Below, piece by piece: positions 44,191 to 60,700 of a stretch of DNA of 64,000 bases. Origin of the DNA: Solanum dulcamara (Eukaryota; Streptophyta; Magnoliopsida; Solanales; Solanaceae); NCBI RefSeq assembly GCF_947179165.1, contig NC_077240.1:79992001-80056000 (forward strand). The letters run 5' to 3'. The notes beneath the pieces were generated by a model, which saw only the letters and a program-made list of their open reading frames with translations, did no database searches and was not told where the DNA came from. Made by a program: the position numbers and the translations under genes. Each line of letters starts with the position of its first letter. The first letter of the stretch is position 1.

Positions 44191-45221
44191 GACGAAATGG
44201 TATGATGGACCCTTGTACTTATACGAGTTTGTATTTTGGATCCTTCTACTTAGTCATTTGTCAACTAAATTCTTAAATTCATTGAAACACAATATTTTAA
44301 ACTCCTTTTTCATTTGATATGTATACATGCAGTACACTCGTTTTCCACATGAAATTTGATGTCATTTTTTAATGACACATCATAATTTATTATTTTTCAA
44401 TAACACATCAGAAATTAAATATTAAAAAATAAATAATATTTATTTTTAAAAAAAATGCAATTTTCTCTCTCTCATTGTACCTCGTTTTCCCATTCCCCAC
44501 TTCATCTTCTTCGCTCCCCCCCCCCCCCCCCACTCACCCAAAAACAAAAAATCACTTTCTACTTCCACCATTTTTCATCTTTTTCACACTCAAAAACTTT
44601 TTCAATCACAAAAAAATGTTAGCCATTATAATATGATAGATTATAAATATTATTTAAATGAGGATTCTATTTATTTTGATTTGGTAAAAAGAGATATCAA
44701 AAAACTTCAAATTGAGGAAAAACATGTTGATAGGTAAATACAACAATAGATCTTGAAAAATTAAGTTTATAAAAATGTTAAACGGATATATTTTTCTAGC
44801 AAAAAATTTCTTTAAGTATTTTTTGATGGTCATGGTGATGGTGTGTCCGTCAAAAAAGAAGATGGATGAATGGACTGAAGAAGAAGAGAGAAAGGATGGG
44901 AGTGGGGCGGGGGTGGGGCTGAAGAAGAAGAGAGAAGGGGTGGGGTTGCGGTAGCGGTGGGGCTGGGCTGAAGGGATTTAATTTTTTTTCTTTTTTAAAT
45001 TTTATTTTTATTGTTTTCTCTTGTATTTTTGAGATTTTTAAAATAAAAATATTGCATTCACTTGTTTAAAAATGTGTGTAGTCACACATTTGTCCAACTC
45101 ATCACTTTTAATGTCACATAAGTTCAGTCAATAGTCAAAGGGTTCAGTTGACAAAGAGTTAAATAGAAGAATCTATAATACAAATATATACAAGTACAAA
45201 AATCTATCACACCATTTTGCC
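44191..45221. mobile_element. Foldback (MULE-like) element, 1031 bp, 9-bp target duplication
   Basis: Left end GACGAAATGGTATGATGGAC pairs with the right end read inward, GGCAAAATGGTGTGATAGAT. Further pairing includes CTTGTACTT, TTTGTATT and GTCAACT. The perfect 9-bp duplication TAGTTAATT lies at 44182-44190 and 45222-45230. The interior has a C homopolymer (about 44517-44530) and, inverted to it, G-rich GAAGAAGAGAG segments. It resembles the element at 23559-24648 in its ends and is non-autonomous. Confidence 0.87.
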
Positions 45222-45277
45222 TAGTTAATTTGATGTATTAACTTTTCTACTTTCTTCTAGGAATAGTTTATCACTTT

Positions 45278-45668
45278 GAGCCCGTTTGGATGGGCTTAAA
45301 AAAAGTAACTTTTATGTATAAAGTGCTTTTAGAACTTTAAAGTGCTGAAATTTATTTTTATAAATAAGCAGTTGAGTGTTTGGATAAAAGTGCTTAAATG
45401 GGGAAAATTATGTGAATTTTAGGGTTAAAAGAATAAAAAGGGTAGTTTGGGAATTTAGTTAAAATATAAGGGATATAAAAGTAATTTCTATGGTCAAAGA
45501 AAATGACTTTAAGCACTTAGAAAAAAAAAAGTTAGGAATCCTAACTTTTCATTTTTGACTGACTTTAAGAACTTTCTGCTTAAAGTTAGCATTAGACAAA
45601 CACGTCCAAAAGCTGAAAAGGGGCTTTAAGTTGGTTTTAACCCACTTAAAGCCAATCCAAACGGGCTC
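45278..45668. mobile_element. PIF/Harbinger-like MITE, 391 bp
   Basis: Ends GAGCCCGTTTGGATGGGCTT and AAGCCAATCCAAACGGGCTC are inverted repeats. TTT lies outside both ends (45275-45277 and 45669-45671), giving a 3-bp duplication. The interior holds GTGCTTAAA / CTTTAAGCAC style blocks. Largest copy of this family in the window. Confidence 0.8.
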
Positions 45669-45914
45669 TTTATCTTATTGGGAGATGCAAATTGAGCATA
45701 AATCAATTTCAAAAAATAAAAATAAGAATTGAAACTAATGTAAAGAATTTTACAAAAGACAAAATATAAAACAAAAGAACCTTAGAAAAAGATGGGAAGT
45801 TTGTCAACTATTCCAATAGAGCTAGTGGAATTTATCTATAACCTTGTTTTAATAAAATGTTGTCATAAAGTACAACGTATTAAAGAGCGATGACATAAAT
45901 TATCAAAATAGATG

Positions 45915-46050
45915 TGAGTCTTATGTGGACGATTTGCTAGTCTTTGCAAAAGAAAAATCTAATCACATTAAAAATTAACGCAAGATTTTTGAAAGATTAA
46001 GAAAATCTCTATTAAAGATGAAGTCAAAAAAATATGTGTTCAGATCAGGC
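45915..46050 (+). pseudogene. Reverse-transcriptase scrap
   Basis: A short frame reads SYVDDLLVFAKEKSNHIKN, then a stop, then KIFERLRKSL and KSKKYVF. YVDDLLVF with the following HIK..RKIFERLRK spacing is the catalytic YxDD region of an LTR-type reverse transcriptase. Only about 45 codons are recognisable. Confidence 0.6.
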
Positions 46051-46059
46051 AGAGATCTT

Positions 46060-47230
46060 AAATCAGTAAGACAATAACATAACTATTATTGACTTGACCC
46101 TATTACATTACTTAGATAAGCAATTACATAATCTTTCGTTTTGAAGAAAATTTTCCATATAAAAAAAAAGTGGCTTTAATAAACAATTTGCAACAACAAT
46201 ATTTTCGACAAGATATAATCAAAATTTCAATATGGACTAAAAGGCGTAAAATAGTTATTTTAAAATTATTTCAAGTAACTCCTCCTTTTTCTCTTTTTTT
46301 TTTTAAATTAAATTACTTTTTCGAAATTAATCAAGTAAGGAGAACCAATTCAAGATTCTCGAAAAGAACAAACAAGAAGAGAAAAGAAAAAAGAAAAGGA
46401 CAAAAAAGAGGAAAATAAAAGAAAGAAAGAAAAAAAATAGATAGAAATAGCAAAAACTTGAAATACAACTTCTTTTGCGCGCGCAAATAATAAAAATTTC
46501 ATATTAATAACTTAATCAATTATTCAAAAATATATTTTATTACCTTAATCGATAATAGTCAGAAAATCTCATAGAAAAACTAGTTTCCATCCTACATCAC
46601 TTATTAATAAATATATTGTTTTTTTTTTTAAATAATGTTAAATTTCCTTGGCAACTAAACCATTACTAACTAAAAATTATTCAATGAGCATATCATCAAG
46701 AAAAGGACCAACAACTTCTTCCAAAAAGAAGTTAGTAATGTCAAGTCATCCACAAAAAAACTCTTACAAACTCACCCCACCCCCAACCCCTTACCCCACA
46801 CAACCAAATCATTGAAGAAAAATGAATTATTAAACAGCTAACCAACCCTCGAGCAGTAAGTACTTCTTCATCTTCAATTAGAAGTTTCAAATTCAAGTCT
46901 AAGTATGAACTCATCTTTGTTAGGAAATGTTCTATCCCAAAATGTTAAAATCTTAGACGCGAATCACCCTGATTTAATCATGCCTTACTCCAGGTACCAA
47001 ACACCAACAAATCATAACTAATCATTAAAGAGAACTGAAACATTAAAACATCTGATCAACGAGGGTAGAGTGGAAACTACTCCTTCATTCTCGACCCCAA
47101 GTCTCGTGTTCAAGCCTGAGTATAGAGTAGTCTTTCTTCAACGTAGAACTTCCAATAGCAAAATCAGACCCCAATGAAGGTACCGAACACGAACAAACCA
47201 TAACCAATCGTTAAAGAGGAAAAGCTTTTT
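46060..47230. other. Intergenic DNA with a diverged tandem duplication
   Basis: No gene is recognised. Two diverged blocks of about 180 bp lie at about 46840-47035 and 47057-47220. They share TACT(T/C)CTTCAT, TTCAA(G/)TC/CTGAGTAT, GTACC(A/G)AACAC(C/G)AACAAA and TAA(C/)CAATC(A/G)TTAAAGAG. A low-complexity AAGAAAAG-rich stretch precedes them at 46370-46440. Confidence 0.5.
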
Positions 47231-47638
47231 CAAGAACTTTCTCTGATGTGCATACAACAGAAAATCTGATTAATAGACTTCAGAATATTACAACAGTACT
47301 GACTAAAAGTTGAAACATAACTTCAAACATTTGGTTCAAAGGGCTCTGCAGAAGAAATCTACAACCAACAAAATTGGGTTAAGAGAAGTATAAACCACAT
47401 CTCTAATGAGGCAAGAAATTCCTAATCTGTTAGTAATTATTCGCCGCCACCTGCCAAGATTTACACATCCCTAGAGCCCTCACGGACGACAACCACCACC
47501 GAAAGTGAAAACTCGAGTACAACGGAAGAGAACTAACAAAAGTGAGCAATAACAAAAGTGAGCTCTAAAGTGAGAAGTTTTGCTAGTGTAGAACTTGAAA
47601 CTGCAACTGAATTTGCTAGCAGGGAAAAATGAGGCTGG

Positions 47639-52865
<5,227 letters not shown>

Positions 52866-53139
52866 AGTCAAAACGCCCAAAAATCACACACTCTTTACCT
52901 TCCCTCAAGTTGTCAAAACAAAAAAACAAAGAAGATATCCCTAAAACCAAAACTTCAGCTAATTTTACAAATGCAAAGCTACTTAACCTCCAGAAAACCA
53001 AAATTCAGATCAAAACCCAGCAACTTTAGTCATCATCAAATCAAATTCAAATTCACCAAGTCTCAAATCAGCCTGCAAATTCCACGACCCGGAAAACCAG
53101 TCAGCCACTTATCACCCACTTAAAGAAGCACATATCCTA

Positions 53140-53650
53140 TATAAACAACCTCATATCAAGAATATGCAATCCAACCCGAATGAAAAACACAGAAAATGCA
53201 ACCAAAAACCAAAACTTTGAAATAAGAAATCATAACCAAAATGATCACATCCCCACATAAAAATTTGAAATAAAAAAAAACCATCACATATATACATGTT
53301 AAGAACAATCCCATTTCAGGAATCAGCAAAAAAAAACTTATCAAAATTGAGGTAACCAGAAACATAAAACAATTCCCATCTCAATAATCAGCTAAAAAAA
53401 CACCAAAATGGGGGGGGGGGGGGGGGGAAGGGATAACCCCATCTCAATAATCAGCAAGAAAACACCAAAAAAATTATAATCAACAAATACCCACATCAAA
53501 AAATTAAGATAAAAACAAGAAAAACAAACAAATACCCATTTCAAGAATCAGTTAAAAACCACAAAAATTCACAAATCAACACAAACCCATATCAATACTT
53601 GAAGCAAATACATACAATGTGAGATAAAAACATGAAATGAACTTGCACCT
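53140..53650 (-). repeat. Degenerate minisatellite and poly-G tract in the helicase leader region
   Basis: Units around CCCATCTCAATAATCAGC(A/T)A(A/G)AAAACACCAAAA recur at least six times with drift (CCATTTCAGGAATCAGC, CCCATTTCAAGAATCAG, CCCATATCAATAC). A run of about 18 G lies at 53410-53427. The block probably lies in a 5'-UTR intron of the helicase, because a donor-like AAGAG|GTGCAAGTT occurs at about 53649 on the minus strand. Confidence 0.6.
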
Positions 53651-53765
53651 CTTAGTTTGAGAAGCAAAAAAGGTAAGTGTTTCCGATCGGAGGCAGAAGA
53701 AGAAATCCAAAACAAAAAAATATATCTTCTTTGTGGTTTGATTATTATTTTTTTTGATTTTTTTC

Positions 53766-53781
53766 TATATATATATACACA
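53766..53781 (-). promoter_or_regulatory. Candidate TATA box of the helicase gene
   Basis: On the minus strand TGTATATATATATAGAAA lies about 130 bases upstream of the donor-like site near 53649, inside an otherwise T/A-rich promoter. Position and sequence suit a TATA box, but such runs are common in AT-rich plant DNA. Confidence 0.3.
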
Positions 53782-53879
53782 AAAATTCTTCTTCTTTGTT
53801 GCGTCTCCGTTGATTAAACGTAAAGGGTTTGAAATGAAAAAGAAAAAAAAGGGGAAATAGAAGAACCAGTAGAGAGAAT

Positions 53880-54575
53880 TGAGACTTCTCCGTACGTTAT
53901 GTATGCACAGTTCTTGATTGCGGCTGGCCTAAATTTTTGCCTATTTTTCTTCTTTTTCTTTCAACTATACTAAATACTATTAGTATCATTAATAATTTTC
54001 ATTTTTAATTTTTTTTGTAATAGATCGTGCCGTTCGAATCAACTTATGGATATTAAAAAAATAGTATCTTTTTAGGATGAAGTTTGGTGTAATATATGGT
54101 TATTTCTCGAGATAGTGATCAAAATTATACATATGAAGTATCTTTTTTTTTTGAGTTTTTTTATCTGATATATTAGGTGTTTGTGTTTTTTGAATTATCA
54201 TCGAGTATTTATTAAAAATATGTCTCGAATTTAATGAGTTAGTAGTCGTGAGGACAACATTTTATGGAAAAAATTAAGTTGTGATGCGCCTTTTGAAGAT
54301 TGTATTCAAATACTTGGTCTAGTCAGTTTTGAGGTGTGTTTTAGTTGATGATATATAGTTCAGATACAAAATGTAAATACATTATAGTTCACATATGAAA
54401 CTAAAAAATGGTATTTCATGCGTGTTTCTTATTACTTTGGTAACATATGAGTGAGTTGTGATTTCAAAGTACGAAATAAGTGAAGACAAAAGAAAAATAT
54501 AATACATAAATATGTCATTTAACTTGTCTTAGCGGACATCTATGATCTATACGGACACTTAAACTATCATCTCTA
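53880..54575. other. AT-rich intergenic DNA between helicase and gypsy elements
   Basis: No gene is recognised. Around 54515-54570 a TTAACTTG...GCGGACATCTATG...GGACACTTAAACT motif resembles the end of a foldback repeat, cut off where the gypsy fragment begins. Confidence 0.45.
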
Positions 54576-55189
54576 ACTCGAATAATGTGGTAGATACACC
54601 CCTTGAAAACTAACTTTTTGGCTTTAAGGTATGAAATGAATATATCCTTAGGCACTGCTAGACTGCCCTCTTCCACTCAATGACTGACTCATTCGGAAAC
54701 TGAAATTTAACAACTCGGGTTCTACAATCAACTAAGGCATAACAAGCATAAAGTCAGTCCATGCCTAGAATGACATCAAAACCTCTCCGCAGTTCTCGAT
54801 TTTGATTGAACTAGGGAGGATCGGTATTATTGAGAGAGTTTGTTCTTCCTCAACTGACTTGTTAACCATGGTCTCTTAAATGCCTAGAATAACATCAAAA
54901 TCTATCATGTCTAACTCAATTAAGTCTGCTAAAGTATTTTTACGATAAATAGAAACTATACAATTTCTATAGACTCTCTTAGCTATAATGGACTCACCAA
55001 TAAGATTAGAAACACAGAAAGACTCTACAAGAAGTTCGGAACGGATCCCAAACTTCATAACTCCATAAGGAGTCACAAAAGATAAAGTTTGTACCCGGAT
55101 TGAGTAAAGCATAGACATCAGAAGCAAGGACTCAAAACATACCGGTGACAACATCTGATGTGTTCTCTTGGTCTTGGCGACTAGACATA
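54576..55189 (-). mobile_element. Degraded older Ty3/gypsy fragment (protease region)
   Basis: On the minus strand a broken frame encodes SFVTPYGVMKFGIRSELLVE, GESIIAKRVYRNCIVSIYRK and [14 protein letters not shown], the pepsin-like protease region of a gypsy polyprotein. It aligns with about 60670-61150 of the younger element but is clearly diverged and has indels. Its coding-strand 5' continuation is cut exactly at the LTR boundary at 55190, so the younger element inserted into it. Confidence 0.85.
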
Positions 55190-57513
55190 TGTCACGACCC
55201 AAGCCTAGGGCCTAGACGTGACATGGCGAATGAGGAACCCGAAAGTACCTCAAACAAGCCTCTTAGCATTCTTTTAGCCTTTCATAGGTAATGATGATAA
55301 ATAAACAAGCGGAAATCATAATAAATCTTCAACTTACATATGTCCAACAATACCTCTAACTATTAGATTTAATGGGGCTAAGACAAGTCCCTATCTCACC
55401 CTCAATCATAATAGAAGAAATGTCATAGTAAAATATCTTAACATATCATAAACTAGAAAGATAAAGGAGTATTGTTCCCGGAACATGGGAACTCACCGAA
55501 AGTAGTCTCCAATGGAATATCAACTAGCCACGTGGAGGAGAACGGGGAGGAGCACCGATCCCTACATGGTGATATCATGTAGGCAAAAGAGTATGCGTTA
55601 GTACTTTGAATGTACTAAGTATGTAAGGATGCATGAACATTGAGGAAACATTAAAACATTTATGTAATCTGGAACATAATTTAATGTATGCATAATAAAT
55701 CATATAGATATCTTTTAAAACATTCATTTTGTGGGAAATTAACCATAACCGACATTTAAGACCATGCGAGCTATTACATGGAATCCAACATAACCCCCTA
55801 CGTTGGCCGGGGAGACTACTTGCCGGGTAGAACTCCGTCAACTTCATTCGTTTCTTTAACTTTAACTTTAAGGGCTATTTATGGATCCATTAGCCTAAGC
55901 CTACAAGGGCTCCTATGTTGGCACATAGTTAATGAGACAAGGGGTTGCTACTAGGATTCCCTTACCGAATCCCACCTCAATGCCTCATTCGGTGCTAAGT
56001 CAATCCCACGGAATAGTTTAATACTTCAAAATATTCATAGCATATAACTTGAGAATTCAAACATTATATTCGATAGAATAGCTCATTAAAACATTTGATA
56101 ATTCAAATATGCAAGAATTGTCCTTATTGAATAAAGAATCCATCATTCATATCATTTCATCATTCTTTCATTTCATAAGACTCCCTTTTTGATCATAAAT
56201 ATTGCTTTCATAAACATTTATTTGGAGTCAAAGCTTTCAAGTCAAACTTTATTAAAAACATAGTAAAACTAGGTGGGTTCAAATCACTTCAACTTGCAAA
56301 TATGTATGTAAATAAATATACATAAATACTTTGAAATCCATTAAGTAAAAATCATGCTTTAAACAACCCACCATGAATTTCAAGAACCTTTAAATAGATA
56401 AATAGAGGAATTACTTATAAACCATCAATTCATACATATAAAATTATGTTGCATCAAAATAGACCAATAATTATTAGTTTAACCATGATTCATACCATTA
56501 AGTAAAAATAAGAATTACCATAAGAAAATATTACTTGAAATCAAGAGACTTAATTGAAAGAGTTTTTGGACTACATGGGTGGAAGAACCCATGGATAAAT
56601 ACACACATAACTTAGAGTAGAGCTTAAAGAAAATAAATATAATTTATCATATAATCAAAATAATTTAGACATGAGAGTGGAAGGAATACTCTCATTGAAA
56701 CCTTACATACCTGGAAACCGAAGCTTTAGTTGGTACCGGAAGACTTAATGACCACTCTTGAGTCCTAGCTTCTCTCCTTGCCGGAACGTTTTGTGTACTA
56801 CCCGGAATATATGAATTACCGAAATAGTATTTCTTCACTACTAAGAACTAAAACTATATTTGAGAATGTGTAAAGAAGTGTATAGAGAGAAGATTTGCTT
56901 GAGAAAGCTTGATGAATAAAATGAGGAAATAAGGTGGGTATTTATAGGTGGGAAAGAGGACCTAACAATAAATAAAATAATTATAAATAAAAATCTGAAA
57001 ATTTAGTGGAATATATTGATGTCATGGATGATGTTAAATGGAGGACAATTTATGTCATGAGTGATGTCAAATGTATCTAGATCTTTCTATGGTAGGTGAA
57101 ATGAGTTATCTTTGACAGAATACTCTTTTTGGGATCTACGTTTGAATAAGATAAATTCCTTATTAGGATTTGGTGTCTTCATAAGAATTGTAGATATGGA
57201 AGTCTAGTTTCATATAGTTCAAGAATAAACCAATTTGGATAAACCTACAGTGAGATATGATTTTTCTTCTATAAACACTCATTTCCGTTACAGCATCCTA
57301 CCTTACAAAGATTAATTTATTTGACCTACTTAACCTCCGAATATTAAAATATGGTCTTCATAAAAGTTGTAGGTAATGATCTTGTGGTTACTAAAAATTT
57401 TGAATCACTCAATTTGGATATTCCTATGAAAAGTGATGACCAAAATACAGAGGCTGTATCATGTTTAGGCAAAAATTGAAACATCGTATACAACGTTTTT
57501 AGGGAATGTTACA
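55190..57513 (-). repeat. 3' LTR of the young Ty3/gypsy element
   Basis: On the minus strand it starts TGTAACATTCCC and ends TAGGCTTGGGTCGTGACA, with the TG...CA ends of LTRs, over 2324 bp. Positions 55190-56704 match 62486-64000 with a constant offset of 7296 and no difference that I could see. A 90-codon frame at 55575-55847 occurs identically in both LTRs and is not a gene. Confidence 0.93.
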
Positions 57514-57526
57514 TTATCCCCCCCTT
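57514..57526 (-). promoter_or_regulatory. Polypurine tract of the gypsy element
   Basis: AAGGGGGGGATAA on the minus strand lies directly upstream of the 3' LTR, where plus-strand DNA synthesis is primed in LTR retrotransposons. Confidence 0.85.
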
Positions 57527-57716
57527 GGGAACATTCGTCCTCGAATGAGAAAAGACTTAGCTTGAGTAGAGTAGAATATTAACAAACAACCTATCATTAA
57601 TGCAACAGTGTAATTTAGAATATCGTTTAAAATATATTTCATAATTTTGCAAGCATATGACAAGAAAAGTTGAGATGTAAGGATTTCAAGTAATTGAGCA
57701 AGGACAACTTAATACC
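57527..57716 (-). other. Non-coding spacer of the gypsy element
   Basis: Short sequence between the polyprotein stop and the polypurine tract. No frame or second gene is seen. Confidence 0.7.
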
Positions 57717-60700
57717 TTAGGTTTGGGTAGAGGGGAAAAGATGAGGGTATCTCTTAATCATATCCGCTTCCGCTTCCCATGTTGCACTTTCTATTTGTTG
57801 ATTTCTCCAAAGGACTTTAACAGATGCAATTTCTTTGTTCCTCAATCTCTTAACTTGCCGGTCCAAAATTTCCACAGGAACTTCTTCATAGGTCAAGTTT
57901 TCTTCAATATTCACTACTCCCATAGGTACAATGGAACTAGGATCACCCACATGTTTTTTCAACATAGACACGTGAAACACCGGATGAACCATGGCCATTT
58001 CCAATGGTAATTCCAACTCATATGCAACCTTACCAACACGTCTCAAGATTCTATAAGGCCCTACATATCTAGGGCTCAATTTCCCTTTCTTACCAAATCG
58101 AACCACACCTTTCATGGGTGAAACCTTCAGATACACCTAATCATCCACATTAAACTCAAGATCCCTTCTTCTAGTGTCAGAATAGGACTTTTGACGACTT
58201 TGAGCCGTCTTCAACCTTTCTCTAATGATCTTCACCTTCTCTAAAGCATCAAGTACCAAATCGGGGCCTAACAAGGTCATCTCACCTACTTCGAACCAAC
58301 CAACCGGTGATCTACATCGTCTCCCATACAAAGCCTCAAACGGTGCCATCTCAATACTTGAGTGGTAACTATTATTATAGGCAAACTCGATGAGAGGTAG
58401 ATGATCATCCCAATTCCCTTTAAACTCCAACACACAAGCCCTTAACATATCCTCTAGTGTTTGAATCGTCCTTTCGGCTTGCCCATCCATTTGAGGATGG
58501 AATGCTGTGCTCAACTTTACCTTAGTACCGAGGCTTTTTTGAAATGATCTCCAGAAGTGAGAAGTGAATTGGGTACCACGATCCGAAATAATGGATAATG
58601 GCACACCATGCAACCTCACCAACTCCCGAATATACAACTTGGCATAGTCTTCGGCACTATAGGAAGTTGTAACCGGTAGGAAGTGAGCTGACTTAGTCAT
58701 TCTATCAACAATTACCCAAATTGAGTCATGACGCTTCCGGGTATGAGGCAGACCCACTACAAAATCCATATTCACATCTTCCCACTTCCAAGTTGGGATT
58801 TCAATATCTTGGGCTAGGCTACCCGGCCTTTGATGTTCGGCCTTCACTTGTTGGCAATTCGTACATTCGGACACAAACCTTGCTATGTCCTTCTTCATGC
58901 CACCCCACCAATACAACTCCTTTAAGTCTCGGTACATTTTCGTTGAACCGGGATGAATGGAGTATGTAGAATTATGAGCCTCCATCATGATCAAACTCCT
59001 TAAGCCATCAACATTTGGAACACATATCCGACCTTGATAGTACAGTACCCCATCTCCCCCTTGGGAAAAGACCTCTATCTTCTTTTTCTTTACCAACTTC
59101 TTCAACTCGATAAACTTTGGGTCAAGATCTTGCTTGGATTTAACATCCACCACCAAAGAGGATGCAGACCTATTTTGAACAACCATACCCCCATCATTAG
59201 TACCACACAACTTCACCCCTAATCTAGCCAATCGGTGAACATCTTTCACCAACTCCCTCTTACTTTCATCCACATGGGCCATACTCCCCATAGACACTCT
59301 ACTAAGTGCATCAGCAACCACATTAGCTTTACCCGGATGATAGTGCACACTCATGTCATAGTCCTTAAGGAGTTCTAGCCACCTCCTTTGCCTTAGGTTA
59401 AGGTCCTTTTGGGTGAACACATACTGAATACTCTTATGATCAGTATACACATCCACGTGCACCCCATAAAGGTAATGCCTCCAAATCTTCAGAGCAAAAA
59501 CAACGGCCGCCAATTCAAGGTCATGGGTAGGGTAGTTACGCTCATGCACCTTTAATTGCCTAGAAGCATAGGCTATGACCTTGCCGTTTTGCATTAAGAC
59601 ACAACCTAAACCAATCTTTGAAGAATCACAATAAACTACAAACCCATCTAATCCTTCTGGGAGAGTTAAAATAGGAGCAGAGGTAAGTCGATCTTTTAAG
59701 GTCTGGAAACTCTTCTCACACTCATCTGTCTATATGAATTTGGATTTCTTTTGGGTCAATTTTGTCATAGGAGATGAGATGGAAGAAAAGCCTTTGACGA
59801 ACCTTCTATAGTACCCGGCTAGACCTAAGAAGCTCCTAATGTCTGAAGGAGATAATAGTCTAGGCCAATTTTTGACTGCCTCTATTTTCTTAGGATCAAC
59901 CTTGATTCCATCACCGGACACTACGTGACCAAGAAATGCTACCATCTTTAACCAAAATTCACACTTACTAAATTTTGCAAATAATTGTCTATCCCTCAGT
60001 GTTTGAAGCACAACTCTCAAGTGATTTTTATGTTCTTCCTCACCCCGAGAGTAAATTAAAATATCATCAATGAAGACTACTACAAAGGTATCAAGGTAAG
60101 GTTTGAACACACTATTCATCAAGTCCATAAACACTGCCGGTGCATTCGTCAGCCCAAAACTCATCACCACAAACTTATAGTGACCATACCTTGTTCGGAA
60201 GGCTGTTTTGGGAATGTCACACTCCCTTACCCGTAGTTGGTGATAGCCGGACCGAAGGTCGATCTTGGAGAAGTGACTTGCCCCTTGCAATTGATCAAAC
60301 AAGTCATCTATTCTAGGAAGTGGGTACTTGTTCTTAATGGTCATCTTATTTAATTGTCGGTAGTCTATGCACATTCGAAGTGACCCATCCTTCTTTCTTA
60401 CAAATAGAACGGGAGCACCCCATGGAGAAATACTTGGTCTTATGAACCCCTTCTCTAACAAGTCCTTTAACTGTTCCTTCAACTATTTTAATTCTGCCGG
60501 GGCCATACGGTAAGGAGGAATAGAGATAGGTTGGGTATCAGGGAGGAGATCGATACCAAAATCAACTTCCCTTTCGGGAGGGACACCAGGAAGGTCATCG
60601 GGAAAGACATCGGGGAATTCATTGACTATAGGAACTGACTCAAGAGAAGGACTTTTGGAGTTGACATCCCTAACTCTCACAATGTGGTAAATACATCCCT

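Noticed and set aside
55575..55847. 90-codon ORF, identical to one at 62871-63143
   Set aside because: Both lie inside the two LTRs of the gypsy element; the identity reflects LTR identity, not a duplicated gene.
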